NCBI GenBank assembly: GCA_963995525.1
Contig: OZ023217.1
Coordinates: forward strand, 20,422,773 to 20,486,772
DNA: 64,000 bases
Direction: 5' to 3'
Source of the DNA: Escarpia spicata
Lineage: Eukaryota; Annelida; Polychaeta; Sabellida; Siboglinidae
Within the stretch, counting starts at the first letter, position 1, and every line of letters begins with the position of its first letter. Shown here one piece after another: positions 11,100-21,960 of the stretch. Under the pieces are notes generated by a model. The model made no database searches and was not told the origin of the DNA. It saw nothing but the letters and a program-made list of their open reading frames with translations. A program made the position numbers and the translations under genes.

Positions 11100-12440
11100 A
11101 CAACAAAGGTCAACTAATAACAACTTTGTTTTCAAAGTTGTTAAAGCTATCTCCGCAGTTCATTTAATATTGCGAATCCGCAATTAGTTAACATGCACGA
11201 ACAGCTAAATCTAAATTTATATGTAACACCTATACCCATACAAATTGATTGGTCAAGGAAAATCAATTTGAATGAACAGGAAGCCCTGCATCATAAAAGG
11301 GGTCCTTTAGCCACTGTTGTGCAATATATGCAGATAAGGTGATAGGCAACAGATGGATGCAGGAATGCTCCCCAGCCAGAGGGCTACTGATCAACAAAGA
11401 CAACCAGAGTGAGTGGGCAACTGTAGCTAACAACAGTGCCATGGATTATACAAAATAAGCAAATAAGGCAACCTGGGTCTCAGGCTGAGATTAGCAGGGA
11501 ACACACTGGCTACCAGTGAACAAAGGTCAGAACCTAATCAAAGCTTTTCAAAGCTGCTAGCCATAATTCAATAACATCAAGTACTCCTGTTTGTTGCTTT
11601 GTTTTACTTGCTTAACCTGGAGACAACCCGCAAAGCTCAATGACTGGCTAGGGGTAATTACTATTTAAAGTAAAAGCCCAATTTAGCTACCGGTTTTGCT
11701 AAATTACCAGTAATATTAGTATAAAACTACAGCTGATAATCCTACCCACTCAATCTGACTAATTAAGACATAAAACACATTATAGTGTAAGCCGAGCCTG
11801 CTATGCAGTTCGTCAGACACTAGACATGTCATCGGGTAACGGTATTGGCGGGATCAGAGCGCATCAGATCCGATCATAAATAGCGATGGTCGACACGGAA
11901 TTTGAGGAAACCAGCGTCGTATCTGGGAGTTTTCACAGTGATATCTCAAGTGACATTGGTAGTGATTCCCAAACGACTAGGAAACACTGACTGGTATGGT
12001 ATAATATCAATAATTACATTAGCTTAACGTACATTTCCGACGTTAGTTATGGTCAGAACTCCTGTCATTGCCTAATTCCATGCATGGCAACGTATATAGT
12101 AGAACCTAGTACTAGTACTAGTAGTGGTGGTACACAATTTTGCCGTACGCAAAAGGAAATCGTTTTAGTCTAACAACTCTTCCATAATAAGAAATTCATA
12201 TTCTAAATCTCTATCATATTTAATCAAATTTGTTGTTTGAAAAGTTGTTTTGAGTGAAATACGTACAATTTTAAAACTACGAAACTGCGTTACGCTAGCG
12301 CCAATAATAAATATATCCTTTTTTAGTCTTAACCATCAGAAACATTATGCGTACAGCATTACTGGACAGGCCCAAACAATAATGTCAAGAAATAAATACA
12401 GTTGTATTGCCAAATGTTGTCATTTATTTAATTGACACTG
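11100..12440. other. gene-free stretch upstream of the SARDH exons
   Basis: This should contain a SARDH intron and possibly its first exon, but no targeting-peptide exon could be picked out. A short plus-strand frame at 11886-11990 encodes 34 residues rich in Ser and Asp (SFHSDISSDIGSDS); it resembles acidic N-termini of expanded invertebrate gene families, but has no domain. A short CTAGTACTAGTA repeat lies near 12108-12122. Confidence 0.35.
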
Positions 12441-12441
12441 C

Positions 12442-12900
12442 GATATTTGTTTTATAATTTAAATGAGATGCCGGTTGTTAATTAGGTGTGTGGCAGTGGC
12501 ATCAACCTGCCTTCTCCCACATACTGGGAATCAATCTACCAGTTGTTTTTGGCCAACTACCCAGCTCCCACCTGCTTGGGGTGACCAACCTACCATCTAC
12601 CACATGTTTGGGGTCCAACATCCCACTTCCTGCCACCCCGTCTTTTATTGTAAAGCTCACGTAGTCAACTGGACTGAAATAAGTATTTTTACACGTGTCA
12701 GTGTGGCCAGTGCCAACCACTGGACACAGAAGAGGAATGCTTGTGCTGTCGCGAAATTGAGCCTGTGCTGAGCAAGATAGAGGAGTCTGCATTGCACCAC
12801 TCAGCATGAAGGATTCCACCCTGTAGTCTTGGAAGTCAATGTCCTACACACTGCATACTGTCTTCAGAACAGAAGAGCATCTTGCCATGCTTCTTAGGCG
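12442..12900. other. overlapping ORFs of unknown origin
   Basis: Plus 12463-12771 and minus 12502-12819 overlap almost completely. Neither shows a recognisable domain. The minus-strand version has a more protein-like composition but no splice or motif support. The stretch may be a dispersed repeat. Confidence 0.25.
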
Positions 12901-13129
12901 TTGACGACATTGGTAGAATTCTAAAATGTATATGGCATATTGTTTATTCATAACACCATACACGACATGTCTTTAAATTATAGTGCAGGGTTTAGTGTGG
13001 TATAGAAATTAAGGCAGTGTCACTCAAACTGATTTGTACAACACAGTATGATATAGAAAGAGTGATATACGTTTACAGTAGACATCAATTGATAAAACCA
13101 AATGACATGTAATATTTTAATTTAACCTT

Positions 13130-13710
13130 TCAATCGTTTCACCGTCTGGAAAACCAGAAGAAACAGACACAGGTTCCTGGGTCTGTGTGCTGGCTGGTTG
13201 TGTTTTCAGCTTTGCTGTACACCCTGCATTATATAACAGAGACATAATAGATCGTGAGTCACATTATATTTACAGGTTTTTTTATCATTCATAGTTTTTC
13301 TACGGTAATCAACTTTTATTTTTCTTGTTAAATATTCATATAACGTATTATGGTAAGAATAAGATAAATATATATATAATAATTATTGTGTTTTATTAAA
13401 ACTTATTTATATTTTAATGCACATTTGTGTGGATAGGGATATTATATCCCTTTTATATAATCCATTATCAGTTTTAATTAAGTCATTGAAATGACTTCGA
13501 TTCACCTTTATTACGCATATCTGGTCGAGTTTGAACAGCGCGAGGATGGAGTGACTGTGTTTAAGGGGGGATGGTGAATGGCACACGGAGCATGTAGAAT
13601 TTCCAACGTTTGGCGATTCCACCTCAGTCTGACTACCCTGTGCAATTGTTGATTCGGGTCCATTGCTTGTAGTTGGGCATGTACTGGAAGTGGTCTTGAG
13701 CATTGTGTCT
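13130..13710 (-). other. two possible exons of an unrecognised minus-strand gene
   Basis: The minus frame at 13407-13703 starts with a Ser/Thr-rich stretch (TTSSTCPTTSNGPEST, then GSQTEVESP). Downstream, a segment (about 13130-13226) begins after ATAATGCAG and reads CTAKLKTQPASTQTQEPVS to a stop. Both could be low-complexity exons of one gene. No domain supports a function, and linkage is inferred only from strand and composition. Confidence 0.25.
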
Positions 13711-14230
13711 TCAAGCCTCTGTACAATTAATTATAATGTGTTATGCTACTGGTTCTTATTATAGTGGTATTAAAAAGTAAAAAAAATAAAAAAGGTGATT
13801 GTAAATTTTATTTTGAAGACTAGTCACACTGTAGGCTCATATTTTTGAAATGCAAAAACAATATTCCCAATGATTGCAACAGATGAACAATGGCAAATAT
13901 GAGCTACAAACTAACAAATATACGAAGGATAAAAACAATATATTGTGTCTAGTGCTGGTTCGATACCAGAATTCTTCGATATCGATCGATACCAGAATTT
14001 TGTTCGACACTTAATACTCGATACTTACGTTGTTTAAGTCTACTTTATATACAGTATAGATCCCATTAGAAACACTATCCATCTAGACTAATGGCATAGA
14101 AGCACACACCGTTTTTCATTAAGGAAATATGTATAAAAATAGATTTTTTATGAATGAATGCATTCTAGACATAACTGATGGCAACACTGTTGCTAGCGCC
14201 ACCTTGCAGTTGCTTGAGAGGTCAATCATA

Positions 14231-14265
14231 GTGTGCGTGTGTGTGTGCGTGTGTGTGCGTGTGAG
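14231..14265. repeat. GT-rich microsatellite
   Basis: About 35 bp of alternating GTGTGTGC/GTGTGT inside the hAT element. Confidence 0.85.
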
Positions 14266-14893
14266 CCGTTAGCTGCAACATGTTGCATTCTTGTCATATG
14301 TCGATGGTGCGTCAGTCAGTTAGGTAGATGTGCTGATTATGTGTGTCTGAAAAGTGTTGCCTGGTGCCATTTTTAAGAAACAAGTAGTCGTGCACCAAAG
14401 TCTTAGCACACGCTCTGAGCGTCTGTTGGGAACTATACGGTACACCTATTCAATTTTCAACTTAACCATCGATACATACTAATTGATATAGTCATGCAAA
14501 CAACGATTAATATGCAATTTTCATTTTATTTCAATAAACAAATAACAGTTGTAATTGTTTAATTCTAACTGATTAGTTATAAAAAGTAATTTAACATTAA
14601 AACAATACAGACAATTGCAATAAAATACCTAGTAATAATAAATAAATAAAATTGTATTGAATTACTTGAAATTAATAACTGTACTTCATCCTAGCTTTTT
14701 CAAATAGCAGCTTAATTCCAGGTCGCGTGTCTCCTTAAGTTACTGTCAGCAAGTACAGCTGAAAAATAATATGCAAATAACATAATGCTAAGGCAATTGG
14801 TCTCAGTAACTGTATTACTGTAAGGGTAATTCTTTACTCAATTAAATAGTATCATATAAGTGAACATCAGTTTTCTGCAACATCAGTGCCTAC

Positions 14894-15449
14894 TCACAGA
14901 TTTTGATTGAGAAACATCAGCTGGTTTACCTTTTCTGGTTTCAAACACGTTCGCCGATCACTTACAACAGTACCAGCACAGCTGAACACTCGCTTTGAAG
15001 GCACTGGTTTATTTCTAATTAATTGTATTTAAAGATAATTTTGATTTAGCATTAAAACCATGTAGACAATTACAATAAAATAAATAAATAAAACTATTGA
15101 ATTAATAATAAATAAAATGTATTAATTATAAGTAACAATTGTACTTAACTCTAAGTTTTTGTAAACAAAAATTAAGTACAACTGAAAAAAACCAAGCACC
15201 ATAATGTTAACGCAATTGTTCTCAGCAACTGTGTTACTGTAAGGGTCATTTTGTACACAATTAAATAGTCTCATAGAAGTGACCATCAGTGTTCTACAAC
15301 ATCAGTGCCTACAAAGTACCCTGCTCACAGATTTTAATTGAGAAAATCAGCCGGTTTACCTTTTTTGGTTTCAAAGATGTTCGCCGATCACTTACAATAG
15401 TGCCAGCACAGCTGAACACTGGCTCTGAAGGCATTGATGTTGTAGGCAC
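14894..15449 (-). repeat. tandem duplication of the hAT C-terminal exon
   Basis: The dimerisation block occurs twice: VFSCAGTVVSDRRTCLKPEK...LMFLNQNL then stop at 14894-15003, and VFSCAGTIVSDRRTSLKPKK at about 15360-15449. The surrounding non-coding sequence (about 14780-15010 versus 15200-15440) is duplicated too. The copy nearer the left end keeps the intact end and stop; the other has a frameshift after the LIF motif. Confidence 0.8.
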
Positions 15450-15548
15450 ACAAAAGTACTTTTGTTCAACCTTGCACACATTGGGGTACACGGTTTGATT
15501 CTGTCTCCACCAAGTGAGTACACTGCTACTTTTGTCCTCAACTTGGGG

Positions 15549-16083
15549 ACTTCGTTCATACAGATCAAGTTCCCTATCAAACTTACTGTGCTCAGTCTCT
15601 GTCTTATGACTTCGTTCATACAGATCAAGTTCCCTCTCAAACTTACTGTGCTCGGTCTCTGTCTTATGACTTCGTTCATACAGATCAAGTTCCCTCTCAA
15701 ACTTACTGTGCTCGGTCTATGTCTTATGACTTCGTTCATACAGATCAAGTTCCCGCTCAAACTTACTGTGCTCGGTCTATGTCTTATGACTTCGTTCATA
15801 CAGATCAAGTTCCCTCTCAAACTTACTGTGCTCGTTCTATGTCTTATGACTTCGTTCATACAGATCAAGTTCCCTCTCAAACTTACTGTGCTCGGTCTAT
15901 GTCTTATGACTTCGTTCATACAGATAAAGTTCCCTCTCAAACTTATTGTGGTCGGTCTATGTCTTATGACTTCGTTCATACAGATTAAGTTCCCTCTCAA
16001 ACTTACTGTGCTCGGTCTCTGTCTTATGACTTCGTTCATACAGATCAAGTTTCCTCTCAAACTTACTGTGCTCGGTCTCTGTC
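15549..16083. repeat. 60-bp minisatellite, about 9 copies
   Basis: The unit starts TTCGTTCATACAGATCAAGT and ends TCTGTCTTATGAC; copies differ at only a few bases. Its length is a multiple of three, so frames on both strands stay open; these are not taken as genes. It lies within the hAT element. Confidence 0.97.
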
Positions 16084-16261
16084 TCGTGAAAGTTATCTCT
16101 TCTTAGAAGTTGAGCCACCTGTTTCTTCAGTGACAGCCACGCTCAGTACTAGGGGGGTTGGAAGACTCCATCTCAACAAGAACTTCCCTGCGTTTGTCAG
16201 CATACTGATTCTTGAACCTTGGGTCAAGGTAGGTTGCTACTTTCATTAGGTTCTCGCACTG

Positions 16262-17033
16262 TGGGTCAGGGCAGGCCACTCTTGCTCAAACAGGCACAGG
16301 GTAGGCCACTCTTGCTCAAACAGTCACAGGGTAGGCCACTCTTGCTCAAACAGCCACAGGGCAGGCCACTCTTGCTCAAACAGGCACAGGGTAGGCCACT
16401 CTTGCTCAAACAGCCACAGGGCAGGCCACTCTTGCTCAAACAGGCACAGGGTAGGCCACTCTTGCTCAAGCAGGCACAGGGTAGGCCACTCTTGCTCAAA
16501 CAGCCACAGGGCAGGCCACTCTTGCTCAAACAGGCACAGGGTAGGCCACTCTTGCTCAAACAGGCACAGGGTAGGCCACTCTTACTCAAACAGGCACAGG
16601 GTAGGCCACTCTTGCTCAAACAGGCACAGGGTAGGCCACTCTTGCTCAAACAGGCACAGGGTAGGCCACTCTTGCTCAAACAGGCACAGGGTAGGCCACT
16701 CTTGCTCAAACAGGCACAGGGTAGGCCACTCTTGCTCAAACAGGCACAGGGTAGGCCACTCTTGCTCAAACAGGCACAGGGTAGGCCACTCTTGCTCAAA
16801 CAGGCACAGAGTAGGCCACTCTTGCTTAAACAGGCACAGGGTAGGCCACTCTTGCTCAAACAGGCACAGGGTAGGCCACTCTTGCTCAAACAGGCACAGG
16901 GTAGGCCACTCTTGCTCAAACAGGCACAGGGTAGGCCACTCTTGCTCAAACAGGCACAGGGTAGGCCACTCTTGCTCGAACAGGCACAGGGTAAGCCACT
17001 CTTGCTCAAACAGGCACAGGGTAGGCCACACAA
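16262..17033. repeat. 30-bp minisatellite, about 26 copies
   Basis: The unit CAGGCACAGGGTAGGCCACT plus CTTGCTCAAA is nearly invariant; a GCAGG/GTAGG and CAGCCACAGG variant group lies at the left end. The repeat creates long open frames on both strands (QGRPLLLKQA on plus, CLSKSGLPCA on minus) that are best explained by the 3n period. It lies within the hAT element, 180 bp from the 60-bp array. Confidence 0.97.
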
Positions 17034-17086
17034 GCGACACTGTGACAGATGTTTCCCCTGTCAAACAAGAAGGCTGGTTTCTTTAA

Positions 17087-17650
17087 CTAATGACGAAGGG
17101 ATCATCTCAGAAACGCCAGTATCCGATATCAGACGTAATTACTTTCATTGGGGGGTTAGAGGCATTTTCATTTTGGCGTCGAACATCGATGTTTATAGTT
17201 TCAGACTTTTTCGCGCCCATCTGCAATCAAAACGAATCTGGCGGCAAGGTCTGTGCACAGAGCTACAGCACATACTACCTGCTGAATAAGCACAAGGGTG
17301 AATCTGGCCACAAGCAGCAGTGTTGCATTTAGGACTGTGGGACCCCTGAGCAGTGATTCGAATTGTATCAAGAATAAAATGAAATAACATTGTAGCTCAT
17401 GTTCGGTGTTTTCATTTGTTTTTGAATTAGTTTTAATACATATTTTTTAAGCTGTTGTTATTCAAAGTTAATGCAAATAGGCATATGACACAAAGTATCA
17501 GTGAATCGACGAAGATCGACTGATAATGTTACTATATTGATATTATCATTTCAATGTTTACAAACTTTCGTTTGAGGGGGTGGGGGCTGAGGCCAGTTGA
17601 AAGTAATTACATTTGATATCGGACATCGGTGTTTCTGAGATGATCCCTAA
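17087..17650. repeat. inverted repeat pair inside the hAT element
   Basis: GGGATCATCTCAGAAAC...GATATCA..GTAATTACTTTCA at about 17098-17150 recurs inverted at about 17590-17650. The arms are roughly 55-65 bp with about 450 bp between them. Confidence 0.7.
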
Positions 17651-19440
17651 TGAGCACGTTTTTGTTGCAGAATGATACAACGAGACAGACCAAGACCATT
17701 TACAATTTGCAGACATAAAAGCCTTGACAACACTCTCCAGAATATCCACATCCTGCCATGTTGAAACAAGATGACTTGCTTGTCTGTCTTGGGACAGGTC
17801 TCTTCTAATTGCAGGTTCTTGTTCAAGGGCGCGCTGCATCATCTTGAACGATGAACCTCATCGTTTGTCACAGTCCGCGATCGATCAGGGAGCGCTGGGG
17901 CAACTTTAGGTCGATCTGAGCCGCTGTCAGTGCTTGTTTTTTGTAGCTGTGGGCGAAGTGGGTTGTTAACTTTCGACACACAACAATCGCGCGATTGACC
18001 TTTTGATCGTCCTTGATACTGTTTGTAACAGCCATATTGAGCCTGTGCCCAAAATACTTTTAAACCTTTGAAATCCTGCCAGCTGACACGCCTTCACAAT
18101 GTTTGCCCAATTGTCAGTTGTGAACGCAGTCAATTTGGAGGGATCCAAATTCCACCTTTCTAAGCTGTTTTGAAGGGCATCCTTCAGGTTTTTGCTCGTA
18201 TGATCCTGTGGTGTGTATAACACTTGGAGAAATTTTAACTGCAGTTCCCAGTTCTCTATGTAGTGGACTGTTAGTGACATGTACGGGTCAGTGGTGCGGG
18301 AACTCCACAGATCAGTCGTGCATGAGTAGTAGTCGATGTAGCTCAGGCTATCCCGCAGCCTTTCGGACACTTCGTTGTACAGCTTTGTGATAGCCGTCTT
18401 GCTTAAAGTAGCTTCAGCTTGGAAGTGCATATCTGCAAAACATACACCACTAGATGAGCAACATGGCGTTGCTCGGGACAAAAGACTGTTAGAAGTTGCG
18501 AGTCCACTACAGGTTACACATTTACCCCCTGTGGGATCTTTTACTTCCCCTAATGAAGATACCAGGTAGAAAGGATCAACGGCTTGCGGTGTCTATTCTA
18601 TTCATGTATATACTTGTTGGTTTATTATAATTCTGATCACATGCATTTCAATGACTACGAATATACAATTAATGGTTATAAATAATTAGGCCGTATTCCC
18701 ATAGACTGTACTATGGGCTTAGGCTATATTTTGTTTATGTTACTATTAGTCTAGTTATTCAAATTGTGTCATTGTGAACAGAAAACATTTTGTCTTTGTT
18801 TGAAAGCACTTACCGTTGATCAAATGCCTCCAGTAATAATTTGAAGCCCTCCTTTTCTATAGTGTACACAGGCAGTGCATCTTTGCAAATGAAATTGACA
18901 GCACTCCTTGTCATTTTTTGGTGATAAGTTGACTTTGTGTCATACATGTTTGCGGATGCGAACATGTCGGGAACAGTTCGGTTTCTGCCTCTGCCTCTGG
19001 TGAAACTGCTAGGTTTTTACCTACTAGGGCCAGTGGTAGTCACAGTCACATCGCGTACGTCACTTCTTGACGTCGCAGTAGACTCGGCAACTAATGGCGA
19101 GTCACTTCGACTGTAACTAAATGTCCATTGCTTGGTCACTGTCGAAGATTTTGATGGAACACGTCGCTCTCGTTGTCCACGACTTCCTTCCATCATTATG
19201 TTTTGGTAGTCTCTTGGATGATGGACAGTGACATGTTTCGTCAAATTCGATATATTTCCCCTACTAGCTTGGGGAAAGCGTTTCTGGCATAGTAGACACT
19301 CTTCCGTGTTTCCGGCTTTGTTAAAAAAAAACTGCCAAATGGGCAATGCGCGCTTTGACATTTTGTTGTTCGCCGCGGGTGGGCGAGTATGGCAAACGGT
19401 GGCGCCACCAAACAGCAAAACATAGCGTCACCAAACGGAA

Positions 19441-20034
19441 CCTGGGTAAACGAGGCTAGTGTCGCGCTTGAAAAAATATTTATATTATTATTATTAAACT
19501 AGATTCATGAATACTAATGCGTGTAATAAACACTCAATAAAATTACTAGGATGTTGTGTGTTTTGGAACGCGGTAGAGTGGCGAGGCAAACGGTAGTGCC
19601 ACCCAGCGAAGCTTGGAGTTGAATAATCGAGGCTAAGCTAAGCCTAAGATAAATAATTATTTATATACAAACTTTTTTGAAAATAACTTCACAATCACGC
19701 TTTCTAAAACCACTCAGATGTTATATTTTATTGTTTTTTGAAAAAGAACCACGCCTAAGTGGCCTAACACATATAACATAGTCATCCCTGTCAAGTTAGG
19801 AAGCGAAGCCCGTAACGGAGTAGCCCTAGTTCCTGTACATCCGGTCTAACTTCCGTAAACGATATTATGTCTTCGCATCGACATCGAATGGACTCGATAT
19901 CGAAGTATAGGTATCGACATAGTATCGAAGGTATTGAACCGTGGCCGTTCGATACAAAAGATATCAAAGTATCGTGATACCACGAAGTATCGGTATCGAA
20001 CTTTCACAAATATCGCGATACTTCGATATGTCAA
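19441..20034. other. hAT 5' non-coding and subterminal repeat region
   Basis: Between the BED-finger start and the right terminal repeat. From about 19855 it is dense in TATCGA/CGATAC motifs in both orientations, the likely transposase binding sites. Confidence 0.6.
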
Positions 20035-20465
20035 GTATCGAACCAGCACTGTAACCCACACCAGACAAGTCCACTGAACAGATTTATTTAGGCAAATATC
20101 ACACAAGCCACTAAAAATCCACTTTTTAAAATTATTTTTATTTTGATGTACATTTTAGAAGTCCAATGTTTAAATACTGGACTACCAAATTGTATACTTG
20201 AATATGTGTCTGTATCGTAATGTATTTTATTTATTATTTTATTATTATTATTTTACTTGTATTTTATATATTCATATGGACTTTTGTCTGAAATAAGTAT
20301 TATTATTATTATCTGCAAGTCAAAACGCTACTTGGCATACTGGCAGCTGGGGCATAAGCCCAGGGATCTATGCTTAACGCAGAGCCGCTTACCCTGTGCG
20401 CTGACAGTTTCACCAGGGCAACGCTTCGTTTTCCGGAAACTCGCTTCTTCTTTGGCATCGGTTCG

Positions 20466-20798
20466 TCACCGCTTGAAACGACAGTTACCGTTCAAATTGA
20501 ACATGTCGCAACTCTCCTGGAAGTGCTGGGCATGGACGGATGTCACCGCATCATCATTAAATACACTGTATTTGCTAAATCCCAACCGGTGTTGAAGGGG
20601 GCGGTCAAAATCCGACGGTACAAAATGAGCGGAACAGAGTGTCGAGTGCGCCGATGGCCCGGTCCAGTCAGCTCGATTCACGCGAACGAAATGATTCCAG
20701 TGTGCACACCTTTTGCTGTCACTTACAGGAAACCGGTACAAACTAACAGAATCCGATGTTTTATTCGAACATCCACCCGCAACACAGATTCTCGCCAT
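20466..20798 (-). CDS. THAP-type zinc finger protein, N-terminal exon
   Basis: 110 codons beginning with a near-complete THAP domain, a C2CH zinc module that binds DNA. Visible signatures: MARICVAGGCSN (C5 and C10), YRFPVSD with the conserved Pro, W34, LCSAHF with the last Cys and His, DF, and a degenerate AVPTIF-like box (DAVTSVH). Such domains sit at the N-terminus of P-element-like and other THAP transposases and of host regulators. The frame ends shortly after the domain, so this is either one exon of a longer gene whose next exon lies below 20466, or an orphaned domain. It lies 0.4 kb outside the hAT terminal repeat and is not part of that element. Confidence 0.75.
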   Translation of the reverse strand: MARICVAGGCSNKTSDSVSLYRFPVSDSKRCAHWNHFVRVNRADWTGPSAHSTLCSAHFVPSDFDRPLQHRLGFSKYSVFNDDAVTSVHAQHFQESCDMFNLNGNCRFKR

Positions 20799-20929
20799 GA
20801 CGACGCAGCGCTATATGTTTACAATATGACAGGCTTCCTCATAATATGTTCCGCCGCTACGTCACGTGACCGGAAAGACCAGAAGCTTGGAGAATGGTTT
20901 GTCGAGTTCGGCGCATCCAACATTTGATA

Positions 20930-21480
20930 CTAATTACCATTTAATTAATGATATGATGAGCAGGTAATATCAAGAGTTAAATTCGTTACTTATATACTAA
21001 TTATTTATTATATGCAGTAAAAACGGGACGTTATATTGATTGGGCGTTTACTTTAAGTTTAAAATGTACGTTGCTATTTAATATTTATATTATGAAAACG
21101 TAGGCCTACCCGTACTCGTACTCACGAGAATGTACCCAAACGCGTACTCGTACTCAGCTGTTAGCAATGTACTCGTACTTGTACTTATGATAATGTACTC
21201 GGCCCCATTATCCCTTTACTTCTCTGGCAGTGACCAAAATTACACATCTGACCTACTCATCACGTAACCTGTTGCCGAACAAAGGTGACAACTGCATGCG
21301 GTTATGTTTGATCTATGAGAGGTCATGTCACAATAGTAATTCAATTCACACATAATTTTATAACAGAGCACGTCTATATCTAGGTGCTTTGTCGTCATCA
21401 ACATTGCTAGCAAGGGCAAAGATTGACGGAGGTCACGCGTACAATTTTGGTTGTGACGTAGGCAAATCGGGACGTACTGG
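20930..21480. other. gene-free stretch with GTACTCGTACTC motifs
   Basis: No gene. At 21108-21202 GTACTCGTACTC-type motifs recur about five times in a 95-bp stretch, a pattern seen in subterminal regions of some hAT elements; no partner terminus was found. Confidence 0.35.
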
Positions 21481-21485
21481 CTACC

Positions 21486-21960
21486 TCAATAACTACAAGG
21501 AAAGCGGGGAACTACGGAGTCGTCTGTAACACCACCTGTTGCGTGCCATGTGTACCTTCTGTCCGGGGAGCCAGACGGCGTCAGTTTCTTGGTCGCCAGC
21601 CAAGACAACCTCTTCCAGACATCGTGGGTGGGGGCACTCCGGGTAGACCGCTTACACAGCTTCAACATCGTCACAACTGGAAACACCGGAATGAGAGGTT
21701 TACTCGGCGTGGTTAGTCCGGCTACCTTACCACATGCCCCTACTGTCGGAGACTGGCTCCTGCAACTCCTCCACGTACAGCAGAACCTTGCTTTATGGTC
21801 ACCTCTGTAATACAGCCACCTCGCCATTAGGGTCACCCTAGGATAGTCCCAAATTATACCTATACCAGTAAAATATAGGAACTCAGTCTCGATAATACGG
21901 TCACCTCGCAATTCATGTCACTTTTGCCCAGTCCCGAGGGTGACCTTAAATGGCTTAATA
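21486..21960. mobile_element. possible pogo/Tigger-like non-coding fragment
   Basis: Two internal segments, AATACAGCCACCTCGCCATT (about 21809-21828) and AATACGGTCACCTCGCAATT (about 21894-21913), are related to each other and to an inverted segment near 54526-54556. The sequence resembles CAGTCAAACCTC...AATACGG-type terminal repeats of pogo-like elements, from memory only. Overlapping frames on both strands (minus 21486-21911, plus 21550-21810) show no domain. Confidence 0.35.

Larger units (their letters stand above)
14894..19418 (-). pseudogene. hAT (ZBED-like) transposase pseudogene
   Basis: A transposase that would bind the element ends and catalyse excision. In order on the minus strand: start near 19418 and a BED finger (CLLCQKRFP...NLTKHVTVHH, about 19225-19300); a linker and exon ending DALPVYTIEKEGFKLLLEAFDQR at 18814, followed by GTAAGT; a core with CTTDLWSSRTTDPYMSLTVHY (about 18290) and FTTDNWANIVKACQ (about 18090); an out-of-frame YFGHRLNMAV (about 18040); KMMQRALEQEPAIRR and WQDVDILESVVKA (to about 17715); and hAT dimerisation segments at 15311-15449 and 14894-15003. 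Frameshifts near 18055 and 17880 and a stop near 17860 show it is dead. About 2 kb of the expected middle is occupied by minisatellites and unrelated sequence. Confidence 0.85.
13951..20050 (-). mobile_element. 6.1-kb hAT transposon with 16-bp perfect terminal inverted repeats
   Basis: AGTGCTGGTTCGATAC at 13951-13966 is exactly mirrored at 20035-20050. Next to each end are many short TATCGAT/CGATAC motifs, the subterminal repeats typical of hAT elements. Between the ends lie, on the minus strand, a BED zinc finger, an RNase-H-like core and a hAT dimerisation tail in the expected order. The interior also contains a 60-bp and a 30-bp minisatellite and a duplicated C-terminal exon. An 8-bp target duplication is not evident (flanks ATTGTGTC and TAACCCAC), so the flanks may have diverged. 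Confidence 0.88.

Noticed and set aside
15392..16106. Open frames on both strands over the 60-bp repeat
   Set aside because: The period is a multiple of three and the copies are near-identical, so openness carries no information.
16219..17289. Long plus-strand frame with about 25 QGRPLLLKQA repeats, and opposite frames
   Set aside because: It is produced by a 30-bp minisatellite. All phases on both strands are similarly open and no domain flanks it.
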